Assembly: GCA_033675545.1 (NCBI GenBank)
Contig: JAWDGP010004033.1
Span: forward strand, 231,001-295,000
Source of the DNA: Elysia crispata
Taxonomy: Eukaryota; Mollusca; Gastropoda; Plakobranchidae
DNA: 64,000 nucleotides
Reading direction: 5' to 3'
Below the pieces are notes generated by a model. The model did no database searches and was not told where the DNA came from. It was given only the letters and a program-made list of their open reading frames with translations. Below, in pieces: positions 44,749-63,955 of this stretch (positions are counted from its first letter, which is position 1; the number at the start of each line of letters is the position of its first letter). Position numbers and translations under genes: made by a program.

Positions 44749-45265
44749 CCCCCCCCCCTCTCTCTCTCTCTCTTTCTTTCTCTCTCTCTCTTTCTCTCGC
44801 TCTCTCTCCCTCTCTTTCTCTCTCTCCCTCTCTTTCTCTCTATTTCTCAATTTCTCTCTTTCTCTCTCTGTTTTTTTCTCTTACTCTCTGTCTGTCTGTC
44901 TCTGTCTCTGTCTCTCTTTTTTTTTTTCCTTCTTCTTCTTCTTCTTCTTCTTCTTCTTCTTCTTCTTCTTCTTCTTCTTCTTCTTCTTCTTCTTCTTCTT
45001 CTTCTTCTTCTTCTTCTTCTTCTTCTTCTTCTTCTTCTTCTTCTTCTTCTTCTTCTTCTTCTTCTTCTTCTTCTTCTTCTTCTTCTTCTTCTTCTTCTTC
45101 TTCTTCTTCTTCTTCTTCTTCTTCTTCTTCTTCTTCTTCTTCTTCTTCTTCTTCTTCTTCTTCTTCTTCTTCTTCTTCTTCTTCTTCTTCTTCTTCTTCT
45201 TCTTCTTCTTCTTCTTCTTCTTCTTCTTCTTCTTCTTCTTCTTCTTCTTCTTCTTCTTCTTCTCA
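44573..45265. repeat. Near-homopyrimidine tract of 690 bp: (CT)n then about 111 x TTC
   Basis: CT runs, pure then imperfect, occupy 44573-44928. An uninterrupted TTC array runs from about 44929 to 45263. Purines interrupt only a few positions in the CT half. Poly-Phe and poly-Arg open frames here are repeat translations. Confidence 0.98.
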
Positions 45266-47440
45266 ATAAGTTTCGTGTAAAGACACGCACCTTTTCTTCT
45301 GCCTCACTTAGATCTACTAACGTTAGTTTGTGATAAAGTGTCTTGCACTTTTGTAGAATCTACCGCTATGATAGTGCCAATCCCTAAGTGTGGCAGTATG
45401 GTTTTAACTCATGCAGTGCAAAATAATGACTAAAGCCATTGGAATCAGTGTGCTTGGCTGTAGATCAAGTTGCCACAGCAACTTACGATGAAAACTTTCA
45501 GCGCCCTGGAAAATAACATTGAATATCTGAAGTTTAAAACTTGGGGTCTCTATATAAAAATCGATTGACTTGGAATGAATAAAATTGGCCAAAAGCGAAT
45601 AAGGACGTTGTTATGTGCACTTGGTTGTTCCACATGATATATCAATAAAAAAAAAATTATAGTTCATTGAATTTGACAAGGGTTTTCGGCTCTATTTGTA
45701 TCTCTTTTTCTTCCTCACCCTTTCTCTCTTTTACCCATACACACACCTTGTTATATATGTACATTTTTTAAAATCATCATAACCTCTCCTTTTATCTTAA
45801 TTTATCATTGGGTATGCGGAATGTTATTGTCCTCGACCAAAACTTACACATTTATAAGATTTTTACAAAGTCAAGAGAAAGGGAATTTCTCCTGTCTCCC
45901 TGCTTATCGCAATTCGTTATATTGAGATTTCACGAATTGTTACAAGTGGTAATTAGTGTCAGATTTGCTGTAAGATTTGTAACCTGAATCATTAAGGGAA
46001 CCACTGCTAGTGCTATTCTTCCCGAGACGGAACATTTTTTTTTTTTAATTTTGTTTTGTCTTGACATTGCACATTTCTTAATTTTGTTTTGTCTTGACAT
46101 TGCACACTTCTTATCAATGGTATTTATAAGCATTATTGATCCATTCATTTATTTACTCCTTTACTTTCTAGGATAGTTCTTTACAGTCTTACGTTTCCTG
46201 AACATATCCATGCTGTGCATTAAAACAAATTCTCTCCCACATTTTTAAAAGGTTCCAATAAAGTTTAGGAGACGAAGGTGTTTCTTCAGTTTTTATTTCA
46301 GAGATTTCCTTGGTTCATGTCTTTGAATATAACGTAAGAGCAATCAAGACTTTTTGGTCGTGTTGTTATGATTATATCAAATTTTAAAATTAAAGTTTTT
46401 ATAGTACACTGTAAATTTAGGTTGTAATGTAATATTATATAAAGGTCGTATAAAGAGGGAGCCGCTTTGAAGTTCACAGATGAATTTAATAAATTACTAT
46501 TAGCCGAGGCTTCCGGTCGTGGATCTGTCAAAGGGCAATTTTGAAAGGCCTGACAATGCACAAAATGGGTATGAAACTAGTTAACATATGCCTATATTTT
46601 AACCATTGCTATGGCATTCTCTTTGTCTCAACAAAATAAAAGCTTTTAGTAGCGCAACAAAAAATTGAAAAAAAAAGGTATTTGTGCCTTACGACAGGTC
46701 GGCCTATTTTGGACTGGAAAATAAAATTTAGTGTTCGTTTTTTACCTAATATATTTAATGAATACTATAAGCTTTTGGATCAGAAAACAATATATGAATA
46801 GGATTTACAAAATAGGGTCTGATAAAGTTGTTTGAATGTTGCAGAAACTTTCTAAATGTACTGTGTACCACCCATAGGAATAGATCTACTCTGTTACACT
46901 AGCAGTAAGTTTTTGGTGTTTATTTTTTGTTTTTGTCCATTACTTGTGGGTTCAAATTAATTTTATAACATCCGTTTTACGACTATTAATTGAATGTGCT
47001 GGCAACGTGACTTCACTAAAAGTTATTCGAAATATCTTATCTAATTTAAACGTTAATTAGGCCTATTTTTAGGCTACTGTCATCTTAACTTGAAGTCAGA
47101 AAGGCCGATAATAAACATTATTAATTTTCAGAGCTCTTCACTTTGAAGGTTAGAAAAGTATTTATTCTTCAATGAGGAACTAAGCTTAGAAGGCTGAACA
47201 TCTGACTAGCCGTTCTCTATAATTATTTTACTAGGGATCGATGCGATGACAGTCGTAGATTCTAGAGAGAATAACTGATCTAAATTCTACCTTGATTGAG
47301 AATTTAGACTCAAGTCTATAAGCGCATCAAGTTTGCAACTGAATAAGTTTCATCTCTAAATTCTAAGGTTGATACTTCATTGCTAAGGTAACAGAGATCT
47401 TGGGTCGGAGCTTTGTCCAAACCGATCAGGTTACAAATAA
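45266..47440. other. AT-rich intergenic DNA
   Basis: No gene seen. A 33-bp unit (aattttgttttgtcttgaca...) is present twice in tandem at about 46047-46112. Confidence 0.5.
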
Positions 47441-47708
47441 ATTATCAACCTGATCTAGATCTAGAGTAGATTTAGACTTAGATTATAGATAGATCTGATC
47501 TACATATACATATATATTTGGTCAGATCTAGATCTAGATCTAGATCTCTGGTAGGAATCTAAATGTAGACCTAGACTAGATTCTTAGTATTCTAGATGGA
47601 GATCTGCTAACTTTGTTTCTGTTTTATTTTTTAAGCTGTCATAAGATCTAGAAATCTAGATCTAAGTGCCACCATGTTTTTTTTTTCTGTCAAGATATAG
47701 ATCTAAGC
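47441..47708. repeat. Cluster of TAGATCTA-type palindromic words
   Basis: More than a dozen overlapping GATCTAGATC or AGATCT words lie here, including four tandem AGATCT units near 47525-47547. It looks like a degenerate 6-bp satellite-like patch. Confidence 0.7.
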
Positions 47709-47716
47709 CCTAGATT

Positions 47717-47919
47717 GGAAAGAGTTCTTTTCAGGTACGGTCTAATTTACACACCAAAGAGGGCTTCGTTTGATCGGGACCATAGAAAAAGATTGGGCTT
47801 GGTTTTTGCTTGGGGTTATACAAAGAAGAAAAATTAATTTATTTCGGGGAAATACACTATAGGGTTGCTACTGTTTATTCTATGTAAAAAACCGTCCGTA
47901 CCTAAAAGGTACTCTTTCC
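47717..47919. mobile_element. MITE copy 1 (hAT-like, 8-bp target duplication)
   Basis: Terminal inverted repeats of about 34 bp begin GGAAAGAGT and contain AGGTACGG. Flanks are CCTAGATT (47709-47716) and CCTAGATA (47920-47927), a 7/8 match. It is 203 bp long with no coding capacity. TIRs with an 8-bp duplication point to a hAT-type transposase in trans. Other 8-bp-duplicating superfamilies are possible. Confidence 0.82.
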
Positions 47920-47951
47920 CCTAGATAACTAGATCAAGAAAATCTTAGAAA

Positions 47952-48180
47952 GGAAAGAGTTCCTTTTAGGTACAGACTAATTTACAAAAAAGAGGTCTTT
48001 GCCGACTCTTAATGACTAAGGGAAGTTAAATTTACAAAAAAGAGGTCTTTGCCGACTTTTAATGACTAACGTTAGTTTAAATCATTTTGAAACACTAAGT
48101 TCCAAGTAGGAAACACACTATAGGGTTTCGACTGTTTGTTCTATGTAAAAGACCGTCCGTACCTAAAAGGAACTCTTTCC
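47952..48180. mobile_element. MITE copy 2 (same family)
   Basis: It has the same terminal repeats (GGAAAGAGTTCCTTTTAGGT and the reverse). The flanking duplication CTTAGAAA is perfect (47944-47951 and 48181-48188). It is 229 bp long and shares the right-hand interior with copy 1 (acactatagggtt...). It contains an internal 50-bp direct repeat at 47979-48068 (tttacaaaaaagaggtcttt). Confidence 0.88.
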
Positions 48181-48839
48181 CTTAGAAACACTATGACTGT
48201 GCAGCTGGGCTATGTCAAGATATATCATGACTAGGGTTTCTTTTATTTGGCTTTTTCTAGAATTAACGACTTAGAACTTTCAAATACATACATGTGTACA
48301 ATACCTCTATCATACTAAAAAGGGCTTCATTTTCAACAGGCCAATAGATCTATTTGCCATACAGAACTTATAAATACCTCAAATAAGTGCTATCATTCTC
48401 TAAAAATGAATCACCAATAGAAAAAATACAGCAAAATCCAGTAGATATCATATCTTAATGCTAAACCAACATACTCAATTGGAAGTACTACCAAAGGAAG
48501 CATTTCACATTCTTTAAAAAGATTCACAATTTTCATTTATTTGTGGATTAATCCACAAAATATCAAGAGCTCAGTTCTGCTCAAATTTTGTTTACATCAG
48601 TTCAAAATCAAAGACTAGACTACCCACTTAGAAACGTGGTCAAAGTCTAGAAGTCAGGGTCACCATGCGATTTTTGAATTCCAATTTAGGCTTTTAATTC
48701 ATCTGAAATTCACAGACAACTTGAAATTGTCTACAGTAAAGTTCTAATCATTCTACAAAGGGTATGATTGGAGCAGTATGTGTAAAAAGGGGTATTTTGG
48801 TAAGAATTTGGCAGATGAGTCTGTAACGTTATGCTGTTT

Positions 48840-49627
48840 TTCTGCAGCAACATTAGTGAAATAGCTGACATTCTTGATATTTCACAAACTTCAGCATGTA
48901 ACTATATAACATCAGCAAGTTTGATGAACCTGGCTATTGGAAAGTTGCAGAACATCCTAAACTACTGACAAATGATCCCAAAACGTAAGAGACTGGATAT
49001 ATGCAGAAATCTACTTAGGTGGAGCAGGGGCAGCCGTGTGGCTAGGCGGGTCGTTGGTGCTGCTGGAGATCTTCCAGATTATGATAATGCTTTCCTTGAA
49101 AACGTAAATGACAGGTGATCAGACTTGATTACAACACTCCTACCCCAGAAACAAAACAAGATTCGATGATATGGAAACATGTTTCATTGCCATGAGCAAA
49201 GAAGTTAAAACTTAACGTTATTCCATCTTTAAAGGAGATTTAATGGCCACCATTTTCAGGGATAGTTTTCTGATGTTATAGTGATAAATTCTCTTTGGAA
49301 TATTACAAACCCTGAATGCTGCTGGGCACTGTCAAATCCTGAACAAACTTAGAGATGCAGTTTGTTGAAAACACCCAGGACCATTTACAAAAGTGGTCAT
49401 TTTACAGCACAACAATGCTACTCCACACACAGCAATTTTTAAGCCGATACAAGAGTGAATTAAAAAATATTTGGGAGATTTCGCCTCAACCACCACACAC
49501 TCCAGACCTTGCCCCATCTGATTATCATCTGCTTGGACCTCTGAAGTGTCACCTTTCAGAACTAGATTTTGATCACCAAGAAGAACTTTTTAATTTTCCA
49601 AGAAATGGCTGCAGTCTCTTCATGTAA
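48840..49627 (+). pseudogene. mariner (D34D) transposase relic
   Basis: Family landmarks appear in order but in different frames. An HTH-like NISEIADILDISQTSA is at 48849. KRKRLDICRNLL is near 48980. FLEN then TGDQT is near 49095-49125, containing the first catalytic Asp. PETKQDSMIWKH is near 49145. LMATIFRDS is near 49240. HNNATPHTA is near 49410, where the second catalytic Asp of HDNA is Asn. PPHTPDLAPSDYHLLGPLK is near 49488-49544, with the last catalytic Asp kept. Several stops and frameshifts break it, so it cannot make a transposase. A GC-rich insertion near 49028-49070 looks like a tRNA-type SINE head. Terminal repeats were not found. Confidence 0.88.
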
Positions 49628-49644
49628 ACTTTTCTAAGGATGAA

Positions 49645-49649
<5 letters not shown>

Positions 49650-49692
<43 letters not shown>
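49650..49692. repeat. (TA)n microsatellite
   Basis: About 20 TA units, right after the mariner relic. Confidence 0.95.
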
Positions 49693-50702
49693 GTCTCAAT
49701 TACCTTTGGGAGAAGTTCTTTGAAAGGCTCTGATACTATATTGAAAAATGATGTTTAGTCCTTAAGATACAAAACCATACAAAAATTAAAAAATAAATTC
49801 AAAATTGTTTATTTTCTTGCCATTTTATCGTTAATTCTGAAAAAGCACTCAAAGATCCAGTTCTGCTTTGTTAAATCATTGAACTTAAGAATCAAAAGGT
49901 ATAAAATTTTGTGATTTCAAAACATCAAACAGACATAAATAGAAATATACCAGCCATCATTTATTTTATACATTGATGATGTAAGGATGAACTTGGAATT
50001 TAGAGAGGGAGTGGGATGCAAATAAATATATAACCTCTCATTTTCTTTTTACCCAAATGCTTATACATCAATTTATAGTTAATCCAGATATGATTTAATG
50101 CGATAGAATCTAGGCCTTAGAAAGCTGGTTGAATTACCCTTCATCATGGAGTGGTATGATCAAACGTTTGTAAATTTAAAATGTTTCTAGAAACTTTGTC
50201 AAGAAATGTTCAAGAGATCATGACTGGTTTTTCACAAATTAGGAAAATATGAGCTTATTAATGTTTTGAAATAATTATTGAACTTGAACAAGTTCAGCAT
50301 GCTCTGGTGTGTCAGACTAAGTCTGCAAGTAGCCAGCAATTATAACTACTCAAACATACTAGAATAAACAATACTTTAAGCTTAAATAGCAATTATAGCT
50401 CAGCAAGTAAGTTTGAATAGAGACTTTTCATGCTGAATCTAGAAAGAAAGTCACTTGCTTCTGCATTCACTCTCAGATTATGGGATCACCAATGTTATTT
50501 ACAGCCTCGTGACAATTACAATCCTCTTTCAAAAGTTGAGTGCTGACAAAAAGTTGTAGGACTCACCTCAGCAATATATTATAAAGAAATCAGTGGTCTA
50601 AAGCTTAAAAGTATGAATGGTGTTTCACATGAATGTGTTGATTTTTTTTTTCATTTTTTTTTTTTGTGGCTTTGTTTTAATAATATTATATTGTGTCTGC
50701 AG
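49693..50702. other. Upstream intron or flank of TMEM50
   Basis: The acceptor at 50702 lies 5 nt before the ATG, so a noncoding 5' exon must lie upstream. It could not be located by eye. Nothing else is seen here. Confidence 0.5.
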
Positions 50703-50707
50703 GCATC

Positions 50708-54821
<4,114 letters not shown>

Positions 54822-57800
54822 ATCAGATGTTCAAAGAAGGAGAATGACAGGACAGGCTGATAGTCCTGAATATTAAGGAAGAACATTGGAGAAACTCGAC
54901 GTTTGATTGTCCAGCATACATTTTTCATGTCCTTCTACGAGTGGTTTATAAGTTTGGCATATTTGTGCTATCAACGTTTTACACAATATGATACAACTGC
55001 AGTTTGTGGCATGTTTTACATATGTTGGTGTAATAATTCATCTCCTTTAGATGTAAAAAACAACTAGTGTCACATTTTACGTAGAAAATCTTACTTGTTT
55101 CATTGCTTTGTTCAGCCTCTTTTTTTTTTTTTTCACATCCTTATTATGGGCATTTTTGGATGGTTCTCTAATGATCAATGATAAATGGATGTATACAAGC
55201 AATTTAAAGTCTCATTCGCTAAATTATGTTAGTGGTGATGTGTACTGTTTTGCAATCTTTACCTTCATTTCTTTTCTAATATCAATGTCATTTTTTCTAT
55301 CATACATATCTATATTGCAAACATAAACCATATTGATACAGAAATGGTGAAAAACAAAATCACTTCATTATAAGAATCTCTTCATTCAACCTGAGGGTTT
55401 AACTTCAGTGGAACTAAATTTTTAAAATGAACAATGGTGAGGATGCATATTGGAAATATTCAGTATTTCAATCCTGAAATGATATAAAATTGGAGAACAA
55501 AAAACTGTCAAAAGGAAAACATAATAATGCTTAAACACCATCAGAATTGATTGCTTTTTTTATTTTTTAAACTGTTATTATATATGTACTGACAAAACTG
55601 GTTTGAGAGATTCTTGAGAAAGATTAACAAAAAAACTTATCCCTGTTATTACGTTTTGAATAAATTAGAAGATCAATCTTCATCTTAATGTAAACCATCT
55701 TACAAGCTGCAAGCCTTATGATTAAAATCAAAACTGTTCTTTAAGAATTCAAATCTTGTATCATGCTGAAAGTGTTTCAAAAGATGGCAGCTCAAAGCCA
55801 GCAAGTGGGTATTTACAACGTCTAATTTTTCCATCCATCAATGCAAATTTCAGTTTAAAGATTCTGAGCAGCTGCATGGTTATATATTTGACCTGTTAAG
55901 TTAAGATACAAAGCACCATAAAAATGATGCAGAACTTGAAACATTCAAACTGGTTACTATAAAAAAGATGCAGGTCTAAAATGAGACTTTTACCATTTAA
56001 ACAGTGAGCTTCTTTTCATCTCTTCATGTTTTTTTTTTTAAATAATGAATTCTAGCTTCCTATCAAACAAAATGCAATTGTATTAAAGTGTTCATGATGG
56101 ATTTAACTTGTTTTGCCAGGAAATTTCATTTGCATTTTTACCTTTGTTTATCATTTATTTGAATGTTGAGACTTTAATTAGAACATGTTTGATTTCTTTC
56201 CTAATACTTTAGATGTCCAAAGCTGGTAAAGGTAGAAATGGGTTTGAATGTATAGAAACAAGCCTCTGTAACAACTGATATGTACCATGGCAAGAGAAAG
56301 ATCACAGATTTCTACAAGTATTGAAGAAATGTTTATATCAAAACTTCTAACATATGTGCTTAGCAACAAGATTAGAGCAGTTATAAAGAAAATAAAAACA
56401 ACATTATTTTTTTAAAAACTATTTGTCCATTTTATTTTTGTGCTCTCCATTTAGTGTTTTAGGCACAAGGAGGGTTTTCAAAAGCCACGTTTCAGAAATT
56501 CATTGCTACACTGTACTCCTATAATAAAATGTTATTATCAGAAATCAAATAATCCTTTGCATTTGAAGCTAAGTTTAAGATTCTTAAAATAATCTTTTTG
56601 ATCCTTTTACAATATTTAGCCACAAAGCTTTTTATTGTATTTTTTTTTTCACTCCAGAAGACATAGAAGTTTGGAATATGAAACAGAATGAATTTTATCT
56701 TGTTAATGTTTTTAAATCAGAATATAATGAAAATTCATGTTTTAAATATATAAACAATGGGTACTTAAGGATTCAATTTAAATTTTTAGATTCCGCATTT
56801 GTAAATTATAGCAAAGCCGTTCTTAGATTTAATAACAGCATTTGTAAAGGCTATTGTAATCAAATTGTTATGTACATTACTGATTATGTAATTGTCTGAA
56901 GTTGATCTTTCATTCCTTTAATTAAAGGAAATATCTCTGTCATTTGACAAATTCTTCTGCAAACTTTTGATTTATCTCTACTAGTGGTATGTGATATTTA
57001 AAGTTTCTTTAGCTTAATCTTCCTTTTGTCTTGCAATACCATGACAATTAATTTAATTAAAGAAAGTCACCTCTGAAGGTGTGGTGAGACATATTACTGT
57101 AAAACTTTTCTCTATCATGTACTGCATTGTGAAAAAAAAACAAAAAAACAAAAAAACTACCAATTGATACAAACATGAATGAAATAAATGTGGCTAAATT
57201 ATCATTTTTTAGAATTATATTAGTAGACCATATGACTTTTTGTTGATACACTAAATTGATTTTGTTCGCTTTTATTCATTGAAAACATGAAGTCCATTGA
57301 TATGCACTTTAACACACAATTATTCTTTTTGCCTTGATTATTGGCACTGTGCAGCTCTTCTGCTAAGCCATATTCATTGGGCTATGTGAAAATGGAGAAT
57401 GAGGTCATAGGTGGAATTTTCAAGGCCCCATAACCTATGTAACAGGTCATGTAAAGTTAATTTATTGTTCCAACTGAACTTTAATAACAATTCCCAAGTC
57501 CAGTGTAAACATTATTGCCCTATTGAGTACATATCATAAAATTTATTTAGATCTGGAAATACAAAGAAGTGAGGACTTTATGATGTATGGAATGAGGACT
57601 TTACAATGTGTGAAGTGAAAAGAATTTAAAGTTGTCCCTCTGGTGATGTGGGTCAGATTTTTATTTGTTCTAAATTATTTTCTATACTCCAGATCTATAT
57701 CTGTGTAAATTCTTTGTTAGGCATACCACTAAAAAAAAAATTGAAACATTTTTTTTGCCTTTGTTTTCATTTGTCCATTGGATTGGTCATGTGATTTCAA

Positions 57801-60800
57801 TAACCATTGTTAAAAAATGATTCATCAAGCGCATCAACAATGATTTTGTTGTGTTTTTATACATTTTATATGTGTATTCCTTGTTGTATGCTTTGTATAT
57901 TGCTTTAATTTATAATGTTTCCCAACAATATAATGTTTGCAAAAATGAGGGCTATTTTGACTTCAATGAAAAAAATGCCACAATATTTGGAACATTTTGC
58001 ATCTCTGTGAGGATTTTTAGAGTTTTAGGTTTTTCTTGATTCTTAAGGATTGTAGCTAAAACTAATCCTGAGCTGAATACATGTGTCAGGATTAACGTAG
58101 TTTTGCAAAGTGTTTTTTTTTTGCAATTAGAAAAAAAGCATGATTTAAAAAAAGCCAAAAATTGCTTTCTTGAATCCAAATAAACTGGTATTTTAAAAAT
58201 TAGAGTAAACCATCTCAACTTTTACAAGCTGATATGCTTTAAATTTATTCATCTAAAAGACAAATGAAACCTTTAAATTGGTTCTACAGCATTTAAAAAA
58301 TACCACAGCAAAAAGACCATTTCATAGCCTCACAAGAGACACATATATGAAAGTAACGGTTCCAAAAAAACATTCGAGTATAATGTCATCTTCAATTGAA
58401 GCATGAGGTTTCTAACAAAATGTTTTTTGGAGAAAGCTCTTCTGAAGAAAAGTTTTTAGAAGAGTCATGATAAAAACAAATTCCTATTGGACACCCCCTC
58501 CCTTAGGTATTACACCAATAAAAATTCATTACCTGTGATCTTTTCGTGGAATGTCTTTTGTACTACCGTATGTATCATACATTTGACATGGTTCCCTTGT
58601 AATTTTTTGTACATTTTCGTTGAATATGCATAGGATGAAAAAAAAAATTTCCAATTTAAAAATTATTAATGCAATATTTGATGTTCACTTTTTAGTTGTT
58701 GTTTTTTTTTGCCTGCTTACCACATCAGATTGCAGTTCAGGTGCAATTTATTTGTTTTAGTGTAAAATTTACCAAGAGATCAGATGAAGATGACAGCAAA
58801 TAAGACAAACTTGCCAAAGACAGATATGGATGGATCAAGAGAATACAAATCCAGTTTAGCCAATTGGGCCCTGTTAGTCATTTTAAAAATACTGGAGTTT
58901 TCTGAAAGTGAAATACGTTTTGAGCATGAACTCCCTCCGGGAGCACTCGTGTTTGCTGAAATATTTTTAAATATAACACTGCACAACCACCCTCAGGGAG
59001 GCCTCAGGCTGGCTAGAGGCGGTTAGTTTTTCATTTACCAAAACAGATTTATTACGAAAAAGATGTATGAATAACATTTAGAAATAACAAAATAGATCTA
59101 TTACAAAGAAGTAAGAATAACATTTAGAAATTGGGGGCATAATTTGGAAATAGAAATGCAGACAATTTTGTTCTGTATGAGATATACTATGCTGCTTTGA
59201 GTTTACTCACAATAGGTTAACAGAAATTTCACTCATTTTTCTTATCTCTTTGATACCTCCTCAGATTAGTCTAAAGTATGTTCAGTATACAGTTGATATT
59301 GAAATTTTATTTGTATTTCTCCCACTACCTATGTTGTGTGTGCACACTGATGGTAATTTATTTGCTTTGCTTCTGTTGTGTTTTCTTTTTTTTTAAACAT
59401 AAAACTTAAAATGTGATTCAAGTTGACAATAAAGTTTCATGTCTTAGTTTCTGAAGTGTTTCTGTTTTCTTTTTTTCAGTTAGGTTTGCCTCTGTTGCTA
59501 TGCGGTCAAACAAGATTATGTTATCAAGAGTTTGTCAGGCTTTTTATTAAATTTTCCCTCTAATTCTCTATAAATTTCCTTGTTTGTTATCTTCCCTTTT
59601 GTTGAACAAGTGCCAAGTTATAACACATTTGCCCTCATCTATACAACAGTGAACTTTTATAGAAATTGAAAAGTCCACAACTTTAACATATCTTCGGTTT
59701 CTTCCTGTTATCAGTCAGTCAAAATACAAATTTTGAATAATTATCTCATTTGCTCTCCTACATGAGTGCATCTCTCTAGTTCTTAGCTGTACCAGCTGTA
59801 CCAATATTTGTATGAACAAACGAACACTTAACTCCTAAGAGGAAGGCAAAATTTGTCAAGAGGAATCCTAGCCTTAAATCCTCAGTTGTGAGCAACAGCA
59901 AGAGTTCTCTGGTCTGATGCATCCGGCATCTGGTAGGGCCTGCTAGCTCTAACTGTTGTTTAAACCTTCAAATGGGGTTTGTTAGAAACAAATTCTGTCA
60001 GTTCCACCTTTGTAAGACAATAGTAATGGTGGCAGCTAAGCTAAACTCTTGTGGGCCCTCCTTCTACTTCTTGCTCATTAGTCAATACCAGGAAGTATAA
60101 GAGGAAGATCTTCACATCAATTGATATGAAGAAGGCAAGACATTACTGAGAGCATTGAATTGAACTACCCAGTAATTGTTGGCGGCGTATTTGGGTCATC
60201 TGGTGTTGGGGATCAGATACTATCTAAAAAAGTTAAAATTCTAGGCTTAAAAGAAAGCTCATATATTTATGAAAGAAGGCAAAACTAACCAAAGCTCTCA
60301 TGTAATGCTTCAGTTCCTTTGCACCCTAGCCTTACACTGAACTTACACCTAATAGTGAATTTACCATTGAAAGAACACTGGAAGGAAGAGTTCAGATCAA
60401 GGAAAAGAGGGAGTAGGATGACAAAGTGATCTGAGCAAGAATTAAGGTTAGTAGAAGAAGCAAAGCAGGAACTTGGGGATTGCATTAAGGTGGAGAGGAA
60501 GTATCATGGAAAAGAGGGTCAATGATAAGAGAAAGTGGAAGAGGAATTGTCCAAGCAAAAATTTAAGAGCAAATCCTTTTAACAAACCAAAAGCAGTCCC
60601 GGGTCTGCTACCTAGTATTATCAAGGGAATATTACAAAAGAGTTGTGTTTCCAAATTTTGAAACTAACAAAGATTTTATGTTAAAATATTTCTTTAACAT
60701 ATTGACCCATTTTCAAACATACCTGAAAAAGAAGAATATGATTGGGATTGGTCAGAGTAGCTCAAATAATAAATAGTTGTGTTGTTTAAAGTTCTTGCAA

Positions 60801-61570
60801 ACATGCAAATAGCTATTAATGCACCCTCATTGATATGTAACTCTTCTATGTTGTACATTTTTTAACTCTGTTATGGCTAATGGTTTTCTTGAAAATAAAT
60901 AACTTGAGACAAAAGTGAAACAAGTGTGAGTGTATGGGAACCTCTAATAATGACCTACCAAAGATATTTACTGCCCATATTCCGATACGAAAAAGAAAAG
61001 ATGCATGCACAAAACTCTTTCTAGCTGGACAGAATGGGTAATATGAGGTTATTTTTCTATCATAATCTGCCTTTTTCTCTGTGTGAATTGCCTGAAACCA
61101 GAACTGATGTACAGTGTACAGATGTGGATGGGTCAACAGAGGATATTATTTTTATATTCTCTTTCACCTGCTATTTGAAAAAAAAAAGAGATCTACTTGG
61201 GGTTGTAAGGCATCCATAGCATTTCATGCACAAGTCACTTAACATGATTTGAGTATACTTAGTACATAACAGCTATGGGCATATGATGTCAAAATTTTTT
61301 TCATTTGCTTAAAAGGTAAGCTCTTTTATGTCGTAGCAAACAATGAGTCAAAATTTATTTTGTACTTGAGTCACGCCAGCTGTCTCACATATACATTTTA
61401 ATTTAGTGGTTCGAGGTATTTTTCATGTGAAAATTATTATAAATCATAATATCTTGTGTCATTTGAGTTTAAAAAGATACCAATTTTTTAGTGTAAAGTT
61501 TAAGACTAAAAAAAGCAGGAAACAAAGTGAAACACAAAACAAATAATAACATCTCTTTATCATTATCAAA
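54822..61570. other. TMEM50 3' UTR and TMEM50-MRPS9 intergenic region
   Basis: AT-rich, with no exon, SINE or long microsatellite recognised. Candidate plus-strand poly(A) signals are AATAAA at 55659-55664 and 59428-59433. The second is followed by a GT-rich stretch. Short open frames such as 55108-55326 and 58784-59026 look random. Confidence 0.5.
55659..55664 (+). terminator. Candidate TMEM50 poly(A) signal
   Basis: AATAAA about 840 nt after the stop codon. Other AATAAA hexamers follow further down, so the used site is uncertain. Confidence 0.3.
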
Positions 61571-61576
61571 TTTATT
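61571..61576 (-). terminator. Candidate MRPS9 poly(A) signal
   Basis: AATAAA on the minus strand, 118 nt past the MRPS9 stop codon. Position and distance suit the last exon. Confidence 0.55.
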
Positions 61577-61693
61577 TATGCTTCAAAATCATATGTGCCA
61601 AAATTAAAAAAAATTTAAAAAAAAAAAACAAGCATAATCCAACAGCATCTAGATTAAAGACACACCTAATTGTTGCACAAGAGGTGACCAGTG

Positions 61694-63955
<2,262 letters not shown>

